The notes: generated by a model not told the origin, from the sequence alone. A DNA stretch of 64,000 nt from Portunus trituberculatus (GCF_017591435.1 NC_059272.1:5258994-5322993); one strand, 5' to 3'. Positions 25,360 to 39,733 are shown, counted from the stretch's first letter. Numbers and translations are program-made.

Positions 25360-26395
25360 TATTATTCTTGTATGGGGACTTCAATGTTCCTTCCCTTTCT
25401 TAGGCATCTGACTCTGTATGGAAGCCTCTTCCATCCCCTTACAGACACACTGCTTCTTGACTGTTGTACATCTCTAGGACTGATGTGATGAGAACACTAT
25501 TATCATACACATATCAAAAGCTTTTGATAGAATTTGGCACAAACCTATGATCTCAAACCAACCTTCCTTTGCTTTGTATCCTCTCTGCAACTTTATACGT
25601 ATTAAGTTTCCTCTCCGAGCATTCTTGCACTGTTGTGGAAGACAGCTACTGTTCTCCAAAATTTATTAACTGGTATTCCTCAGGGTTCTGTCCTATCACC
25701 GACTGACTCTCTTCCTATTATTTATCAATGTTGTCAACCAAACTTCTTGTCCTATCCACTCTAACACTGATGACACCACTCGACACTTTTCTTGTCTTTT
25801 CAGAGACGACCAACCCTTTAGGAAGTTAATAGATCACAGGGGTGCCACGGATACCTGACTTCTGATCTTTCTAAGATTTCTGATTAAGGCATAAGAAATT
25901 TTGTAATGTTCATTGCTTTAAAAACTCAATTCCTTGATCTATTACCTCAACACAACCTTCCAGACAACTATTCCCTCTTCAATGACATTCAACTATCCCC
26001 ATCTTCTACACTGAATATCCTGTCTGTTTCTTATTTATAATCTTTACTGGAAATTTTACATCTTATCTCTTGCTAAAACAGCTTCTAGAATTCTGAGGCA
26101 TCTTAGTCAATTTTTCTCACCCCTCAGACTGTTTACTGTGTACAAGGACCCTGTATGCTCACCTATGGAGTACTTTTTGCATGTGTGGGGGGAGGGGGGT
26201 TGCAGTCATAAAGTTTTATCGGATAGGGAGAAATCAAAAGTTTTTTGTCTTAACAACTCTCCTCTGACTGACTGTCCTCAGTTTTTTTTTTTTTTTTTCA
26301 CAGCTGAAATGTTGCATCTCTTGTGATCAACTAACTTTTTTTTTTTATTATATTTTCTATTGCCATTGGCCAGCTTTCCTTATTCCATGGAAAAA

Positions 26396-26488
<93 letters not shown>

Positions 26489-26760
26489 TTCTGTAATTTT
26501 CATGCTAACTGCTCTTCTGATTTGGATAACTGTATTGATCTTCTCCTCCTGCAATCTTGATGCACAAGGCTTTCTTCTTCCTCTCACCCCTACTCTGTTC
26601 AACTCTGGAACTCCCTACCTGCTTCTGTATTTCCAACTTCTTATGACTTAACTTAATTAAGAGGGAGATTTCAAGACAATTTTCCTTGGTGACTAAGTGA
26701 GCCTTTTCCATGTTGCACACTGCCTTCAGCCAGTTTTCCTATCTTACGTGAAAAAAAAGA
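25360..26760 (+). mobile_element. decayed LINE (jockey/I-like), plus strand
   Basis: A heavily mutated coding remnant. GGGGACTTCAATGTTCC at about 25374 reads as the endonuclease motif GDFNVP. After a deletion, about 25515 reads SKAFDRIWHK, 25672 on GIPQGSVLS-like, 25735 FINVV and 25770 a degraded YADD (NTDDTT). Around 26100-26330 is the C-terminal part (EYFLHVWGE, NNSPLTDCPQ) and after 26487 HANCSSDLDNC and WNSLPASVFPTSY-like text. A poly(A) plus (TA)n at 26390-26486 splits it. It is a dead copy of the family whose 3' end is also at 37680. Confidence 0.65.
26413..26486. repeat. (AT)n microsatellite after poly(A)
   Basis: An A run (26391-26412) followed by (AT)n, inside the decayed LINE. Confidence 0.95.
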
Positions 26761-26822
26761 CCTGGCACTTGTGTAAAAGGAAAGGGGATTCTATGTCTAT
26801 GCCTCATGTATTTGGGCTTACT

Positions 26823-27092
26823 TTATTCACTGAAGGGAAATTGTTGCAGACTATCTTTATTAAGCATTGCAAAATTTTTCATGATCTGTCCAATTTGTGC
26901 CAGTGATGTGTTTACTATGGCTCCCACTATTGGCACATCATTATAAAATCTTTGTTCCTTACAATAATTTATGATGATTGTAAGGATTGTATGATGATCC
27001 TGTGGTGAAAGACTGGAATTCATTTCCCATCTATGTGGCAGAAGCTGATTCAATACTTTCAAAAAGGATTGACTGTGTTCATGAATGACCAC
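26823..27092 (-). other. unrecognised 89-codon open frame
   Basis: Opens at an ATG and is of ordinary composition, without low-complexity repeats. The product would be soluble, with no signal peptide or membrane segment. I do not recognise it. It sits in a gap between repeats with no visible splice partners, so it may be chance or a remnant of an unknown element. Confidence 0.15.
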
Positions 27093-27944
<852 letters not shown>

Positions 27945-28285
27945 TAATGTTCAGTACATATACAACAGTGAAGCCAGTAATGCATGGTGTTGTTATTTAT
28001 CACAGTGCCTCAAGTTGTTAAGGTGTGTGTAATGCTGACCCATCACACTTCAACAATCTTGAACTTGTACTCATGTACTATAAGAAAATGGTACAAAAGC
28101 ATTTCCTGTTGATTTGATTAATGATTATATAATAACAATACATGACATCTACATAAAAAAAAAAAAATTGCCTTTCTTTTTATTTTAATAGAGGATCAAC
28201 ATTTGAAATAAATTCAGAAAATATAAACCAAACATTTCCATGAAATTTCTAAAATTTATTATAAAAGTATGAAGGCATATGGAAC

Positions 28286-28914
<629 letters not shown>

Positions 28915-28932
28915 AATGTGTGTGTGTGTGTA

Positions 28933-29218
28933 TGTTTCACTGTTTGATCTGCTGCAGTCTCTGACGAGACAGCCAAACGTTACCCTACGGAACGAACTCA
29001 GAGCTCATTATTTCCGATTTTCGGATAGGCCTGAGACCAGGCACACACCACACACCGGGACAACAAGGTCACAACTCCTCGATTCACATCCCGTACTTAC
29101 TCACTGCTAGGTGAACAGGGGCTACACGTGAAAGGAGACACACCCAAATATCTCCACCCGGCTGGGGAATCGAACCCCGGTCCTCTGGTTTGTGAAGCCA
29201 GCGCTCTAACCACTGAGC
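28933..29218 (-). mobile_element. tRNA-derived SINE, copy 1
   Basis: On the minus strand the head reads GCTCAGTGGTTAGAGCG (A-box region) and GGTTCGATTCC (B box, 29166-29176), the two internal RNA polymerase III promoter blocks. The anticodon-loop region TTCACAA suggests a tRNA-Val(CAC)-like origin. About 220 bp of tRNA-unrelated body follow, ending at ATCAAACAGTGAAACATAC and then (AC)n. Both sides are (TG)n on the plus strand, so it lies inside a microsatellite. It has no protein and must use LINE machinery. Confidence 0.88.
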
Positions 29219-29338
29219 GTGTGTGTGTGTGTGTGTGATTGTCATGTCATTATCTTGAAACAATTCAAGATTTTTCCACAATTTACTGTAAGAACCTGTA
29301 TAAACACTTGCCCTAAAAAATAAGAAAATAAGCCAATA

Positions 29339-29979
29339 CAGTGGCACCTCAGTTTCCAAACTTAATTTGTTCTTGAACACTGTTTGTCAACCAAATTCTT
29401 CAAACTCCAAAACAATTTACCCCTATAGGAGTTAACTGAAAATAGATTCATCCATCTCTTGATTCTAGTGCTGTGTTTGTGAGAGCAACATGACACGCAC
29501 CCTGCACTCCCTGCACCATACATCCTGTATCAAACATTTTTTGTGTACCCCTAAGCTGGAATAAACAAAGGGTCACCATTGCCATAGTAAAGGTGTCTAA
29601 CTGACAAAACAGCATACACTGATATTCTTGATGACAACTGATTGCAACACAGAGATGCTTCATCTCAATGACAGTTAGTGATGCATGATAAACATTGTCA
29701 GGAAGATCAGCGTATGCCATCTTATTGTAAGTTAGACGCCACTACTACAGCAACAACCATCCTTTGTTTATTTCAGCTGAGAAGTATAAAAATATTTTGA
29801 AAAGGATGTGTGCTGCAGGGGCACAGGGTGCGTGCCAAGTTGCTCTCGCAGTCATACCACTGGGATCAAGAAATGGATTAATCTATGACACCTGAGGTAA
29901 TTTTAAGCTAGATTTTTTTTTTTTTTTTTCCAATCAATTTACTCAAAAAGAGAGACATTCAGTAACCGAGGTTCCAGTG
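29339..29979. mobile_element. mariner-type MITE
   Basis: 641 bp, left end CAGTGGCACCTCAGTTTCC, right end (reverse-complemented) CACTGGAACCTCGGTTACT. The inner left flank AATTTGTTCTTGAACACTG resembles such elements' subterminal text. No transposase. The right end runs into (GT)n. Confidence 0.6.
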
Positions 29980-30003
29980 TGTGTGTGTGTGTGTGTGTAT
30001 GTG

Positions 30004-33000
30004 TGTATTTACCTATTTACCTATTTGTGTATTACAGGGCCCGAGCTAAGCTCTCTGTGTCCTGTCTCCTTGTCCACTCCTGTCATATCTCTTTCATCTG
30101 ATTGACACACACTGCGTCAACGACATCACTGCTCAGTTTATTCCACTTATCAATACTACGATGCGGGAAACTGTACTTTCTCGCGTCATTTAGACAGATG
30201 TCCTTTATTAGTTTTTTTCCATGTCCTCGGAGGTAATTACTTGCGGTCACCTTTATCAATTCTCTGTCCAGAATGTCAATCTTGTTCACCAATTTATATA
30301 TAGTTATCATGTCTCCTCTTGTTCTTTTCTCTTCTAGTGTGGTCAGCCCCAGCTTCCTCAGTCTTTCCTCATAGTCTAACTCCCTGAGTTCTGGTACCAT
30401 CCTTGTTGCCAGCCTCTGTACCCTTTCCACCTTCTTCACATTTTTTTTCATATGCGGTGACCAGACGCAAGCTGCATATTCTAACTGGGGTCTTATCAAG
30501 GTGCATAATATCTTCTTCATCATTCCTTCATCTAGGTAGTGGAATGCAAGGCCAATATTTTGGAGCATGTGTTTCTCCGGTGACAGAGTGTTTTGCCCGG
30601 TTACTCCTAAGTCTTTCTCCTCACTGGTCTCTTCAATCTTCTCACCACCCAGCCTGTAATCCCTGTTTGGTCTGTATCTACTTCTTCCCATTTTCATAAC
30701 ATGGCTCTTGTTTATATTGAATTCCATCTGCCACTCTTTACTCCACTCCTATATTTTGTCAAGATCTTCCTGTAACTTGTTACAATCTTCCACATTCTTT
30801 ACTCTCCTCATAATTTTAGTATCATCCGCAAACATATTCATGTAACTGTCAATTCCTACTGGCATATCATTAACATAAATCAAAAACATGATGGGACCAA
30901 GCACTGACCCTTGTGGAACTCCACTGGTTACCTTCTTCCACTCGGACTTCCTTCCTTCACCACTGTTCTCATTTCTCTTCCCACTAAGTAATTTTCCATC
31001 CATTTTGCTAGTTTATCACTTACTCCTCCAATTTTCTTTAGTTTCCACATCAGTCTATTGTGTGGCACTTTATCAAAGGCCTTTCTCAAGTCCAGGTAAA
31101 TAGCATCCACCCATCCTCCCTATGTTGTAGTATGTCAGTCACTCTTGAATAAAAACATAATAAATTGGATACGCATGATCTTCCTTTTCTGAAACCAAAC
31201 TGCCTTTCACTCAGAATGTTTTCACTTTCTAGATACTCACTCCACTTAGCTTTAATTACTTCTTCACATACCTTGCACAATATACTAGTCAACGATACTA
31301 GTCTTTAATTTAACGGTTCCATTCTACTACCATTTTTATATATAGGCACAATGTCAGCTCTTTTCCACTCTTTCGGGACTAATCCTGTTCGTATGGAGGT
31401 TTCCACAATATCAAATACAGGGTTCAACAATTGATCCTTACATGCAACCTTCCAGATATGCCATCAGGCCCCATTCATTTATTAATATCCAAATTGCTTA
31501 TAATTTTCCTTACATCTTTAGTAACCATGATGTCCTGCATTTGCTTTATTTCCGTTGGCCTTCTCCCATAAAATGCTCCTCCTTTGTAAACACTTTGCAA
31601 AAGTTGTCGTTCAAAATTTCAGCTATATCTCTAGCATCCTCATTTTTTACCTTTTCTATTGCCTCCCTTTTATTTAGTTTTCCATTTATGAATTTGTAAA
31701 ACATTTTAGGGTCACTATCACAGTTTTCCACCACTCTCTGTTCATATTCCTTTTGTGCTGTTCTCCTTACTTCAACATATCTATTCCTTGCTGTTTTGTA
31801 AACTTCTCTTGATAATACATCTCTGTTTTTCTTAAGTTTCTTCCATGCCTTTTCTTTGTTCTTTTTAGCTTCTTCACAATTTCTATTAAACCACTGTTTA
31901 TTATTTAAAGTCCTCTTTCTGTGATATGGCACAAACCTCTTCACAGCAGAGTTATATAAATCCATAAATTTATCGTATTTCAAATGCATATCTTCTTCCT
32001 GGTATACCACAGTCCAGTCAATTTCATTAAAGAACTCCCTCATATGGTTATAATTTGCTCTAGTATAATTTAATTTTTCCTCCCTGTGTTCCACAATCCT
32101 ATCTGTGCTTATTTCTGTATCCAGCTCAAAGCTTAGGACATCATGGTCGCTTTTCCCCAAGGGACATTCATGCTCAATTTCTTCTTTTAGGGAGATGCCC
32201 CTGGTAAATACCAAATCCAACCTTGCTGCAACATCTTGTCCCCTGCACCTTGTTGGTGATCTCACCCACTGTGTCATCAAGTTATTTGTTGCTACGTTTA
32301 ACAATTCCTCTGCCCACTCTCCACCGTTTACCACTTCGTAGTCCTCCCACACTATTTCCTTACAATTAAAGTCCCGACTATCATCACTCTATCCTTTCTG
32401 ATGAGTTCCTGCTTCATTCTGTCTAGAGTATTTCTCATCACCATTTGATACTGTTCATATTCCCAAGCACTGGTTCTGGGTGGTATGTATACTGTTATAA
32501 TATTAATGTCTCTCTTACCATCTGTTATAAGCATACTTATCACTTCCTCATTTCCCTTACTATAGTTCACCTCCTTCACTATCAGATCTATTTTTTCTAT
32601 CATTTCTCCATACTCTGTAGTGTTTTACATCAAACCAATCTAGCTTTATTTCGGGCCTTAACTTTGTTTCCACCACACACATTATGTCCGGTTCATTGTT
32701 TCTTAGGTAATCCATACATTCTAGCCTCTTAGACAGAAATCCATCTATATTCGTGTAAGTCACTTGAATTCCATTCCTAGTCTCTTTCTTCGATGTTTCT
32801 GTCAGTGTAATGTCTATTCCGTCTGTTTTATCCACCACTTCTTCAGCCTCCCATTTCTCATCCTCCAAAAAACTTGGTCTTTTCCTCCTCGGTTCTTCGT
32901 CATTCCTCTCCCTCACCTCAGTTACAAGCTCTTTCATTTTCATCTGTTCGTCCTGTGACATATTTCTTCTTATGTAAATTGTTTTGGTCTCCTCAGAGTC

Positions 33001-33754
33001 CTTAAGTTTCCAAGCCCTCCTCAGCAAGGCCTCAGCTGCCACCTGAGACTTTAATTTCAATTTCAATGGTCTACTTTTGCCTTCCTCAAAAGCTCCTAGT
33101 CTAACACTTTCTTCTACCTCAGCATATAGGCACTCTTCCTATTCTGAGATCTTATTCAGTAAAGACTTAATCCTGTCATTTTCCTTATCTCTCCTATCTT
33201 GCCAGTTCCTGTTTGTTTCCTCCCTCAATCCTGTTATGATCACGCATTTTTTTTTTTCAGCAATATCTCTCACTACATACTCATTTTCCTTTAATGCCTT
33301 TACCATTTCACTCTGTGTAATCACTTTATTTTCTTCTTCCTGCTTTTCACTATCTCCTAAAGGACTTTTGTACTTCCTGGTGTTCTTGCTTCATTTCTTT
33401 CATCTTAGCATCTATTAGGTTAAGGCATTCCTCCTTCCCCAGGTCCCCTTCAGATATTTTCTTCTCCATTTCGAGGAGTTTAGCCTTCATCTCGTCACAT
33501 TGTTTCCTTAGCTGTTTGTTTTCTTTCTCCATTTCAACTTTTTCCCTCAACAACTCTTTGTTCTCTATCGTTAACAAATAGATTTCTTTTTTGAAGGACT
33601 CGTTTTCCGTTAAGACTCCATCCAGATTTTCTTCTATGGAACTAATGCTTAGAAACTTACTTTCTAATGCCTGGATTCTTGCATCCATGTCGAATTTTTC
33701 AAGCCCTCTTGGAGTGGTAACAAAACCTTCAAAGTCCCTGGCTGGAGTGGACAT
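30004..33754 (-). mobile_element. LINE copy b, nearly full length
   Basis: A CR1/L2-like non-LTR element on the minus strand. Its 3' end (tail like GGTAAATAGGTAAATAC) abuts (TG)n at about 29978-30003. Its 5' end, with the first ATG at 33754, sits two bases from (TG)n at 33757-33782, which in turn is the 3' (AC)n tail of copy c. So b and c are head to tail with only the microsatellite between them. Confidence 0.85.
30083..33754 (-). pseudogene. LINE b polyprotein: coiled coil, RNA-binding-like domain, EN, RT
   Basis: Read from 33754 down. 33754-33350 is a coiled-coil N-terminus (MSTPARDFEGFV, then a long Glu/Lys heptad region). 33324-32900 has CVIITGLREE and IYIRRNMSQDEQMKMKEL, like the RRM-type/C-terminal domains of L1-like ORF1. 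The same reading leads straight into the endonuclease (VTYTNIDGFLSKRLE at about 32763; VYIPPRTSAW; LGKSDHDVL at about 32145), the linker (WFNRNCEEAKK), and the RT (KAFDKVPHNRL, SGVPQGSVLGP, FADDTK at about 30800), then the tail to 30083. At least six frame breaks. The ORF1-like and polymerase parts appear to be one frame in origin, an inference from their contiguity. Confidence 0.82.
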
Positions 33755-33783
33755 CGTGTGTGTGTGTGTGTGTGTGTGTGTGT

Positions 33784-36700
33784 ATTTACCTAATTGTAAC
33801 ATACGGGAAAAGAGCTATGCTCGTGTTGTCCCGTCTCCATATCTATTAATGTCCAGCTTTTTCTTAAAATCATGAATATTCCTTGCGTTGACCACTTCCA
33901 CGTCTAAACTATTCCACCCTTCTATGAGGGAAGCTATATTTTTTCACATCTCTCCTATAAGTGGCCATTTTTAGTTTTTTCCCATGCCCTCTCGACATTC
34001 TTTCATTCCACATACACAGATCTTCCCTATCCATTTTTTCCATGCCAATCATCACTCTGTATATTGCTATCAGGTCTCCCCTTTCTCTTCTGTTTTCCAG
34101 GGTCGGAAGTTGCATTCTTTTCAGTCTGTCTTCATAAGTCAAATCTCTTAAGTCAGGCACCATTTTTGTTGCAGCCCTCTGTACTTTCTCTAGTTTCCTT
34201 ATGTGTTTCTTTAAGTTCGGAGCCCACTGTATTGTTGCATATTCAAGCCTCGGTCTTATCATTGCAGTAATTATTTTCTTCATCATTTCTTCATCTAAAT
34301 ATCTGAACGCCACTCTTATGTTCCTCAATAAGTTCAATACTTCTCCAATTATTTTGTTTATATGTCTCTCTGGCGATAGGTCATTGGTAATTGTCACCCC
34401 AAGGTCTTTTTCTTCATGACTGGTTTTATGTCTTCATTTCCTATCTTGTACATACTCCTGATTCTTCTTTCACTCTTGCCAAACTCTATTTTCTTGCATT
34501 TTGTCGTGTTGAACTCCATTTGCCATGTACAGCTCCATTTCCATATTCTGTCCAAGTCTTCCTGGAGTAGTTCGCAATCTTTGTCACATCTCACTTTTCT
34601 TAACAATTTTGCATCGTCTGCAAATAGGCTCACATAACTGGACACCCCATCCACCATGTCATTTATGTAGACCGCGAACATTACTGGTGCCAACACTGAT
34701 CCCTGTGGAACTCCACTCTCCACCAAGCCCCATTCTGATGGTCTGTCCTTAATTATTGTTCTCATTTCTCTTCCTACCAAAAGTCTTCCATCCATTTTAG
34801 TAAACTGCCATGCACTCCTACCATTTCAAGTTTCCAGATCAGTCTCCGGTGTGGTACCTTATCAAAGGCCTTTTTTAAATCCAGATATATTCCATCAGCC
34901 CAACCATCTCTTTCCTGTATTACATCTATCACCCTCGAATAGTAACATATCAGGTTTGTCGTGCATGAACGCCCTTTTCTAAAACCAAATTGACACTCAC
35001 AAAGTATGTCATTTTCTCCAAGAAGTCTGTCCATCTATTCTTCACCACCCTCTCACACATCTTAGCTACCACACTTGTAAGTGACACTGGTCTATAGTTC
35101 AATGGGTCTCTCTTGTTACCTGATTTATAGATTGGGACAATGTTAGCTCTTTTCCAGTCTTGGGGCACTACACCTTCCCTTAATGAGGCATCAATTACTT
35201 CACAAACTTTTTCTGCCAGTTGCTCCTGCATTCTCTTAAAATCCATCCTGATACCCCATCAGGTCCCACAGCTTTTCTCACTTCTAAACTCCCCATCATA
35301 TTCTTGATCTCCTCCACAGTTACTTGAAACTCCTTCATAATCCCTTTCTGTTCCATTACCAGTGGTTTGTCAAAAGCAGTCTCCTTTGTGAATACCTTCC
35401 GAAAGCATCCATTCATAGCCTCTGCCATTTCCTGGGATCTTCACTGCATACTCCATTTACTTCTAAACTTTCAATACTTTCTCTATTTTTGATGTTGTTG
35501 TTCACATGTCTGTAAAAAGCCTTGGTTGGTCTTTACATTTATCAATTATATCCTTTTCTTGTTTCTTTCTTTCTTCTCTTCTAATCAACACATATTCATT
35601 TCTTGCTCTTTTGTAACTTTCCACTGCTTAATCCGTCTTTTCCTTCTCCACCTCTTCCATGCATCCTCTTTTCTTGTTCTAGCCTTTTCACATCTATCGT
35701 TAAACCAGTCCTGCTTTCCAACTTCTCTATGTTGTCTTATTGGTACAAATTTTTCTCACCTTCTTTGTATATTTTTATAAATTCCTTCCACTTTTCATTT
35801 GCTCCTTAGCACTCTTGAATTTCATCCAATTTGTCTCTTGAAAGAATTTCTTTAGGTTTCCAAAATCTGTCTTGGCATAATTCCATCTTCCCACTTTATA
35901 TTCTTCATTTCTTCTAGATTTCTCTTCATCTATCACCTTGAACTCCAAAACTGCATGATCACTCTTTGCTAAAGGGCACTCCACCCTCATCTCCTCAATG
36001 ACCATTGGCTCTGTACTAAAGACCAAGTCCAGTCTTGACGATGCTCCTCTCCTCCAAACCTAGTATCTTCTTTGACCCACTGAGTTAACACATTTTCCAT
36101 TGCCAGTGTCAATAGTGTATTTCCCCATGTTGTCTCTGATCCTTCCATTGACCAGTCCTCCCAACACACCTCTTTACAATTAAAATCTCCCATCATTATA
36201 GTTCGTTCACAGCCACCCAACATTTCTTCCAGACATGTTCCTGTATCACTTATCATTTCTTCATATTCCTGTACTGACCATGCATTTGTCTTAGGTGGTA
36301 TGTACACCACTATGTAGTGCCTCTTTTTTCCTTCATTAGTTTCTGCTCTGATCTTTAGCACTTCTGCCTTTCCCATACCTTCTTTCACTTGATCCACCTT
36401 TATATCTTTTTTAACCAGCAACATCACTCCTCCTCCCATCTTACCTACTCTATTTCTTTTCCAAACATTATATTTCCTTCTCCAACCATCATCAGGTCTT
36501 CTCCCTCTCTCAGTTTTGTTTCAGTAAGACCCACAATATCTGGGTTCTTGTCCCTCAAGTAATCGTTGAGTTCTAAAATCCCGATATCACTCCATTTATG
36601 TTGGAATACATTACATTCCGCTCATCGTAAGTTTCTTTAGTCCTTTCTTGCTGTACTTTTCTGGGTTATGAACCACTTCCTCAGTCTCATATCCAAGATT

Positions 36701-37338
36701 CTCCAGAAAAACTCTTTCTTCTCCTCTTCTGTCCTCTCTTCATTTTTTCAAAGCCTCCTTTCTCAACTCATTTAACATTTCTCTTTCCTTTTCACCGAGA
36801 TCTCTTCTCAACCAAATCTTCCTTGTTGTTTCCTGCTGGGCTAGCCTCCATGACTTCTCCACCAATTCATCTACATCCTTTTGTGACTTAAGTTTGATTC
36901 TTATTGGCCTCATACCTTCTCTTGTGAACTTTCCAATTCTATGGAAGTCCTCTATTTCTTGTACTAGGTCTTTTCCTCCTCCTGCACCACATTAATGATA
37001 TTATTTATCACCTTTTTATGTTTTCTCTCTCTCCATTTTACTCGGTGTCTTATCCTCCTCCACACCAAATATCACCACACATCTCTTTTTGTCTACAGTT
37101 TCCCTCACCAATGTCTCATTTGACTTAATAACCTTCACCACTTTCTCAGCAATCTTCTCTTCTATGATCTGTTGATCTATAATTTCAGCAAGGCCCAAAG
37201 TTTTCTCCCCAGACTCTTTGATTTCCTTTTCCAGACTTGCAACTTTGTAATTTACCTCCTTTCTTTCCACTTCCTGACTTTTTTTCCATTCAGCCTGCTT
37301 CTCCATCACTTTTCCTAAAGATTCTCCACATTTGTCAT
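33784..37338 (-). mobile_element. LINE copy c, nearly full length
   Basis: Same superfamily, a different subfamily from b. The 3' tail (CAATTAGGTAAATAC) abuts (TG)n 33757-33782. The 5' end starts with an ATG at 37338, immediately beside a (TG)n that turns into (TA)n (37339-37414). Confidence 0.83.
33909..37338 (-). pseudogene. LINE c polyprotein: ORF1-like, EN, RT, broken
   Basis: From 37338: a charged coiled-coil region (37309-37016, ending in RCVVIFGVEEDK), an ORF1-like basic domain to about 36600, endonuclease (VYIPPKTNAW at about 36300, MGDFNCKEVCWED, LAKSDHAVLEF near 35960), then RT start VGPDGVSGWI at about 35260, FGFRKGRSC, KAFDKVPHRRL, SGVPQGSVLAP and FADDAK at about 34630, and the C-terminal tail RPRLEYATIQWAPN to about 33909. 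Split by frameshifts roughly every 300-600 bp. Catalytic motif C keeps both Asp residues. Confidence 0.82.
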
Positions 37339-37351
37339 GTGTGTGTGTGTT

Positions 37352-37383
<32 letters not shown>

Positions 37384-37414
37384 TTTTATATATATATTAT
37401 ATATATATATATAT
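37339..37414. repeat. (TG)n(TA)n microsatellite
   Basis: GTGTGTGTG followed by imperfect TA repeats with TTTT interruptions; the 5' flank of LINE c. Confidence 0.9.
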
Positions 37415-37679
37415 TTTCCTAACAAAACTAAAGAAAGTCTGAAGAACATAAAACTATTTTCACCCAAATTAAAGCAAAGGACAGTAAAAAATTGCACCTC
37501 AATTCAAAGGTCAGAAAAAAAAAACCCATTAAGCTAATAAAAGGAAAGAAAAGTGTCCGTACTTATCAATAATCTGTAACACGCCTTGTTCTGAAAAAAG
37601 ATGAAAGAAATGGTAATGGTCATCCAAAACTTATCTACACTATCATAAATTCATTGAAATATGCAATAGTACTTTTAAT

Positions 37680-37893
37680 ATTTCATTCCTTTCTCTGGTA
37701 AGCTCTGGAATTCCCTGCCTGTGTCTGTATTTCCAACTTCCTATAACTTGACTTCATTCAAGAGGGAGGTTTCAAAACATTTGTTCCTGTCCTTTGGCTA
37801 ATTCTTTGGGCTCCATAAGGAGACTGGTTACTGAGTGGGCCTTTTTCTTTATATTTATATTCCCATTGGTCAATCCTCCTCTCCTACATAAAA
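37680..37893 (+). mobile_element. 5'-truncated LINE 3' end with poly(A)
   Basis: Reads the C-terminal codons LWNSLPVSVFPTSYNLTSF, then a stop and an A-rich tail at 37882-37893. It belongs to the family of the decayed LINE at 25.4-26.8 kb (same CTGGAATTCCCTGCC and TGTATTTCCAACTTC words). Confidence 0.7.
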
Positions 37894-38226
37894 AAAAAAA
37901 ACATCTACACAACCTATTTCAAAGGTATCTATTATATCCAAGTGTAAATAATTGGTACAGGTAGCTCCAGAAAATAGAAGCATTTAGTTTCCATTTTGAT
38001 AGCACTACCAGTGGATTCTTATCTAACAAAACATCTAACAATTGGCTAAAATGGTTTACATTCAATGGATCTTGCAAAATGAGTTTTCAATAAAAATGTA
38101 TGATTCAGTTCAAATATACAATATGCAGCACTTGAGTGTATATTACAGAAATATCAATTAAACAGCCTGAAAGGGAACACAGCACTTAAAAGACACACCT
38201 CGAAGGTTGGTCACACACTGCACACT
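37894..38226. other. unassigned sequence, 3' flank of the Ginger-like gene
   Basis: No coding match. It may contain the 3' UTR or terminal repeat of the Ginger-like element, but no clear TIR was seen. Confidence 0.4.
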
Positions 38227-39103
38227 CTATCTATTCTTCCAATTTCTGCCAACAGTAAGATGAAATGTTCTCGCACTCTTGATGGTACCACCTTTTGCAG
38301 CATCACATTCCATCATGCTGTCACCGTCCTCATATGGTAACCTGCAATGACAAAAACATCTAGTTTTCATTACCTTAGATTCTGACATCATGGAAACATT
38401 TCCATTTTGCCATTTCTTCAACTAGCCAAGTGTTGTCTCATTTTACTTTGTTTCCAGACACAATAACTATTGACTTCAAAACATCAGTTCATTCAATGGC
38501 AAAAGTCCACATCATTGCATCCATTCTGCTGCTTGCACTTAGGTTTCTGAATTGTAATTGTAGTGTTACCTGCTACTTTTTTTTTTTACAATAGTAGGAA
38601 TGTTGATATATTTTGTCTGCAAACTGTCATACAAGTTGACATTTCCTGGCTTAACAATGCCCAAGACAGAATTACTCAAAGTTATCTAATGATGGTTAAC
38701 ATTCATTACTTGAACAAATGGAAAGTCTTTAGGTGCATATCCACCATATGAGGATCCTTGTAAAATGACTGTGCTCTGAAATCCCATGACGTGAGAAAAT
38801 TGATGTGCCAAAAGTGATTGAGCAGCATCAATAACAGTGTCACCTAGCCATTCATAGGAAGAGGAAAGAATCCTTGATATTTCCTCTTGATTTTTTTCTG
38901 GAATGCATCTCAAGACTTCAGAGGATGCACTTTATAGTGATGACATTCCTTTTTTGATTTCTTGTCAACAATCTTTCTTTTCCTCTCAGTGTTGTTGGTT
39001 TCAGTCTGAATATTGAGGACATTATTGATAACTATCTTTAGTAATGAAATCAATTGTTCTAGCGGTGATTCATAAGATGTGACAAGAACATTCAAGGCAT
39101 ACT
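38226..39103 (-). pseudogene. Ginger-like Ulp1/C48-type peptidase domain and PHD finger
   Basis: After an acceptor (TTTGTTAG) at 39104 the exon reads a linker, then YEWLGDTVIDAAQSLLAHQF (38913-38686), the opening helix of a Ulp1-like cysteine peptidase domain. A TAG at 38686-38688 lies where Trp follows the catalytic His (NVNHH). Beyond it NLYDSLQTK gives the Asp, and KQQNGCND gives the Gln and Cys region near 38480, with two single-base gaps there. 38400-38228 encodes a PHD finger: CFCHCRLPYEDGDSMMECD, then in the next frame CCKRWYHQEC and a stop near 38228. The domain pair could process or target ubiquitin-like proteins and chromatin; the role is unknown. Confidence 0.72.
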
Positions 39104-39587
39104 CTAACAAAGTTGTACAGAAGCTTATTTTCTATGTAGAGGTGAAATCTGGTCAAGGGCAACAAGAAACATTCAACAAAAGGCCCATAGAAACCAGTCA
39201 TTGAGCATCTGAGAGGGTTTTAAAGAATAAGATCAGTGCCTTGAAACTACCCTCTTCAGTGAGTTCAACATTAAATAAAAATACAGGTATGAAGTTCAGA
39301 GCATTCCAGAGAAATCGAATGATTGAGAGTCCTGATTAACTCTGCATTCAGCTGGACAGATGAGAGGAAAAAGAAAAAAAGTCTTGTTCAGCAAGAAATG
39401 CAGTTAGCAAGATCTTCTCAGTTCATGAATATCTAGAAAATCAAGAGATCACAATGCTGGTGAGAAAGGGTGAAGACAGTCAGTCAGAAAGGAATCACTT
39501 TTAGTTCCACCTTATTTATTTCCAATTTAATTTGACCAATTTACAATTAGCTTGCTCTCAGTTATGAACAAGATCCAACAAATGTAA
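39104..39587. other. intronic sequence of the Ginger-like gene
   Basis: No frame of note. It is the 3' part of the long intron between linker exon copy 3 and the peptidase-PHD exon. Confidence 0.4.
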
Positions 39588-39732
39588 TTAACCCCTTCAT
39601 GTTAAAAGTCCGCCTGTATGATATCGGTTAGTTATCCCCTAAACTCATGCAAGCTTGTCATACTTGTCTCTTTGTGTATTATGCTGCTATTTTTTAGTCA
39701 CTATATTGCCTTGAAGAGGAAAGTCTCTCTCT

Positions 39733-39733
<1 letters not shown>

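Noticed and set aside
29160..29220. A functional tRNA gene
   Set aside because: A and B boxes are present but there is no aminoacyl stem, and the sequence continues into a SINE body with an (AC)n tail.
31442..36000. Ser/Leu/Phe-rich plus-strand frames that look like membrane proteins
   Set aside because: They are antisense translations of Lys/Glu-rich LINE coding sequence, which always give hydrophobic shadows.
38340..38360. A 3' splice site (TTTTTGTCATTGCAG) before the PHD finger
   Set aside because: Reading straight through gives CFCHCRLP, supplying the zinc-binding Cys residues of the PHD finger, so the sequence is coding.
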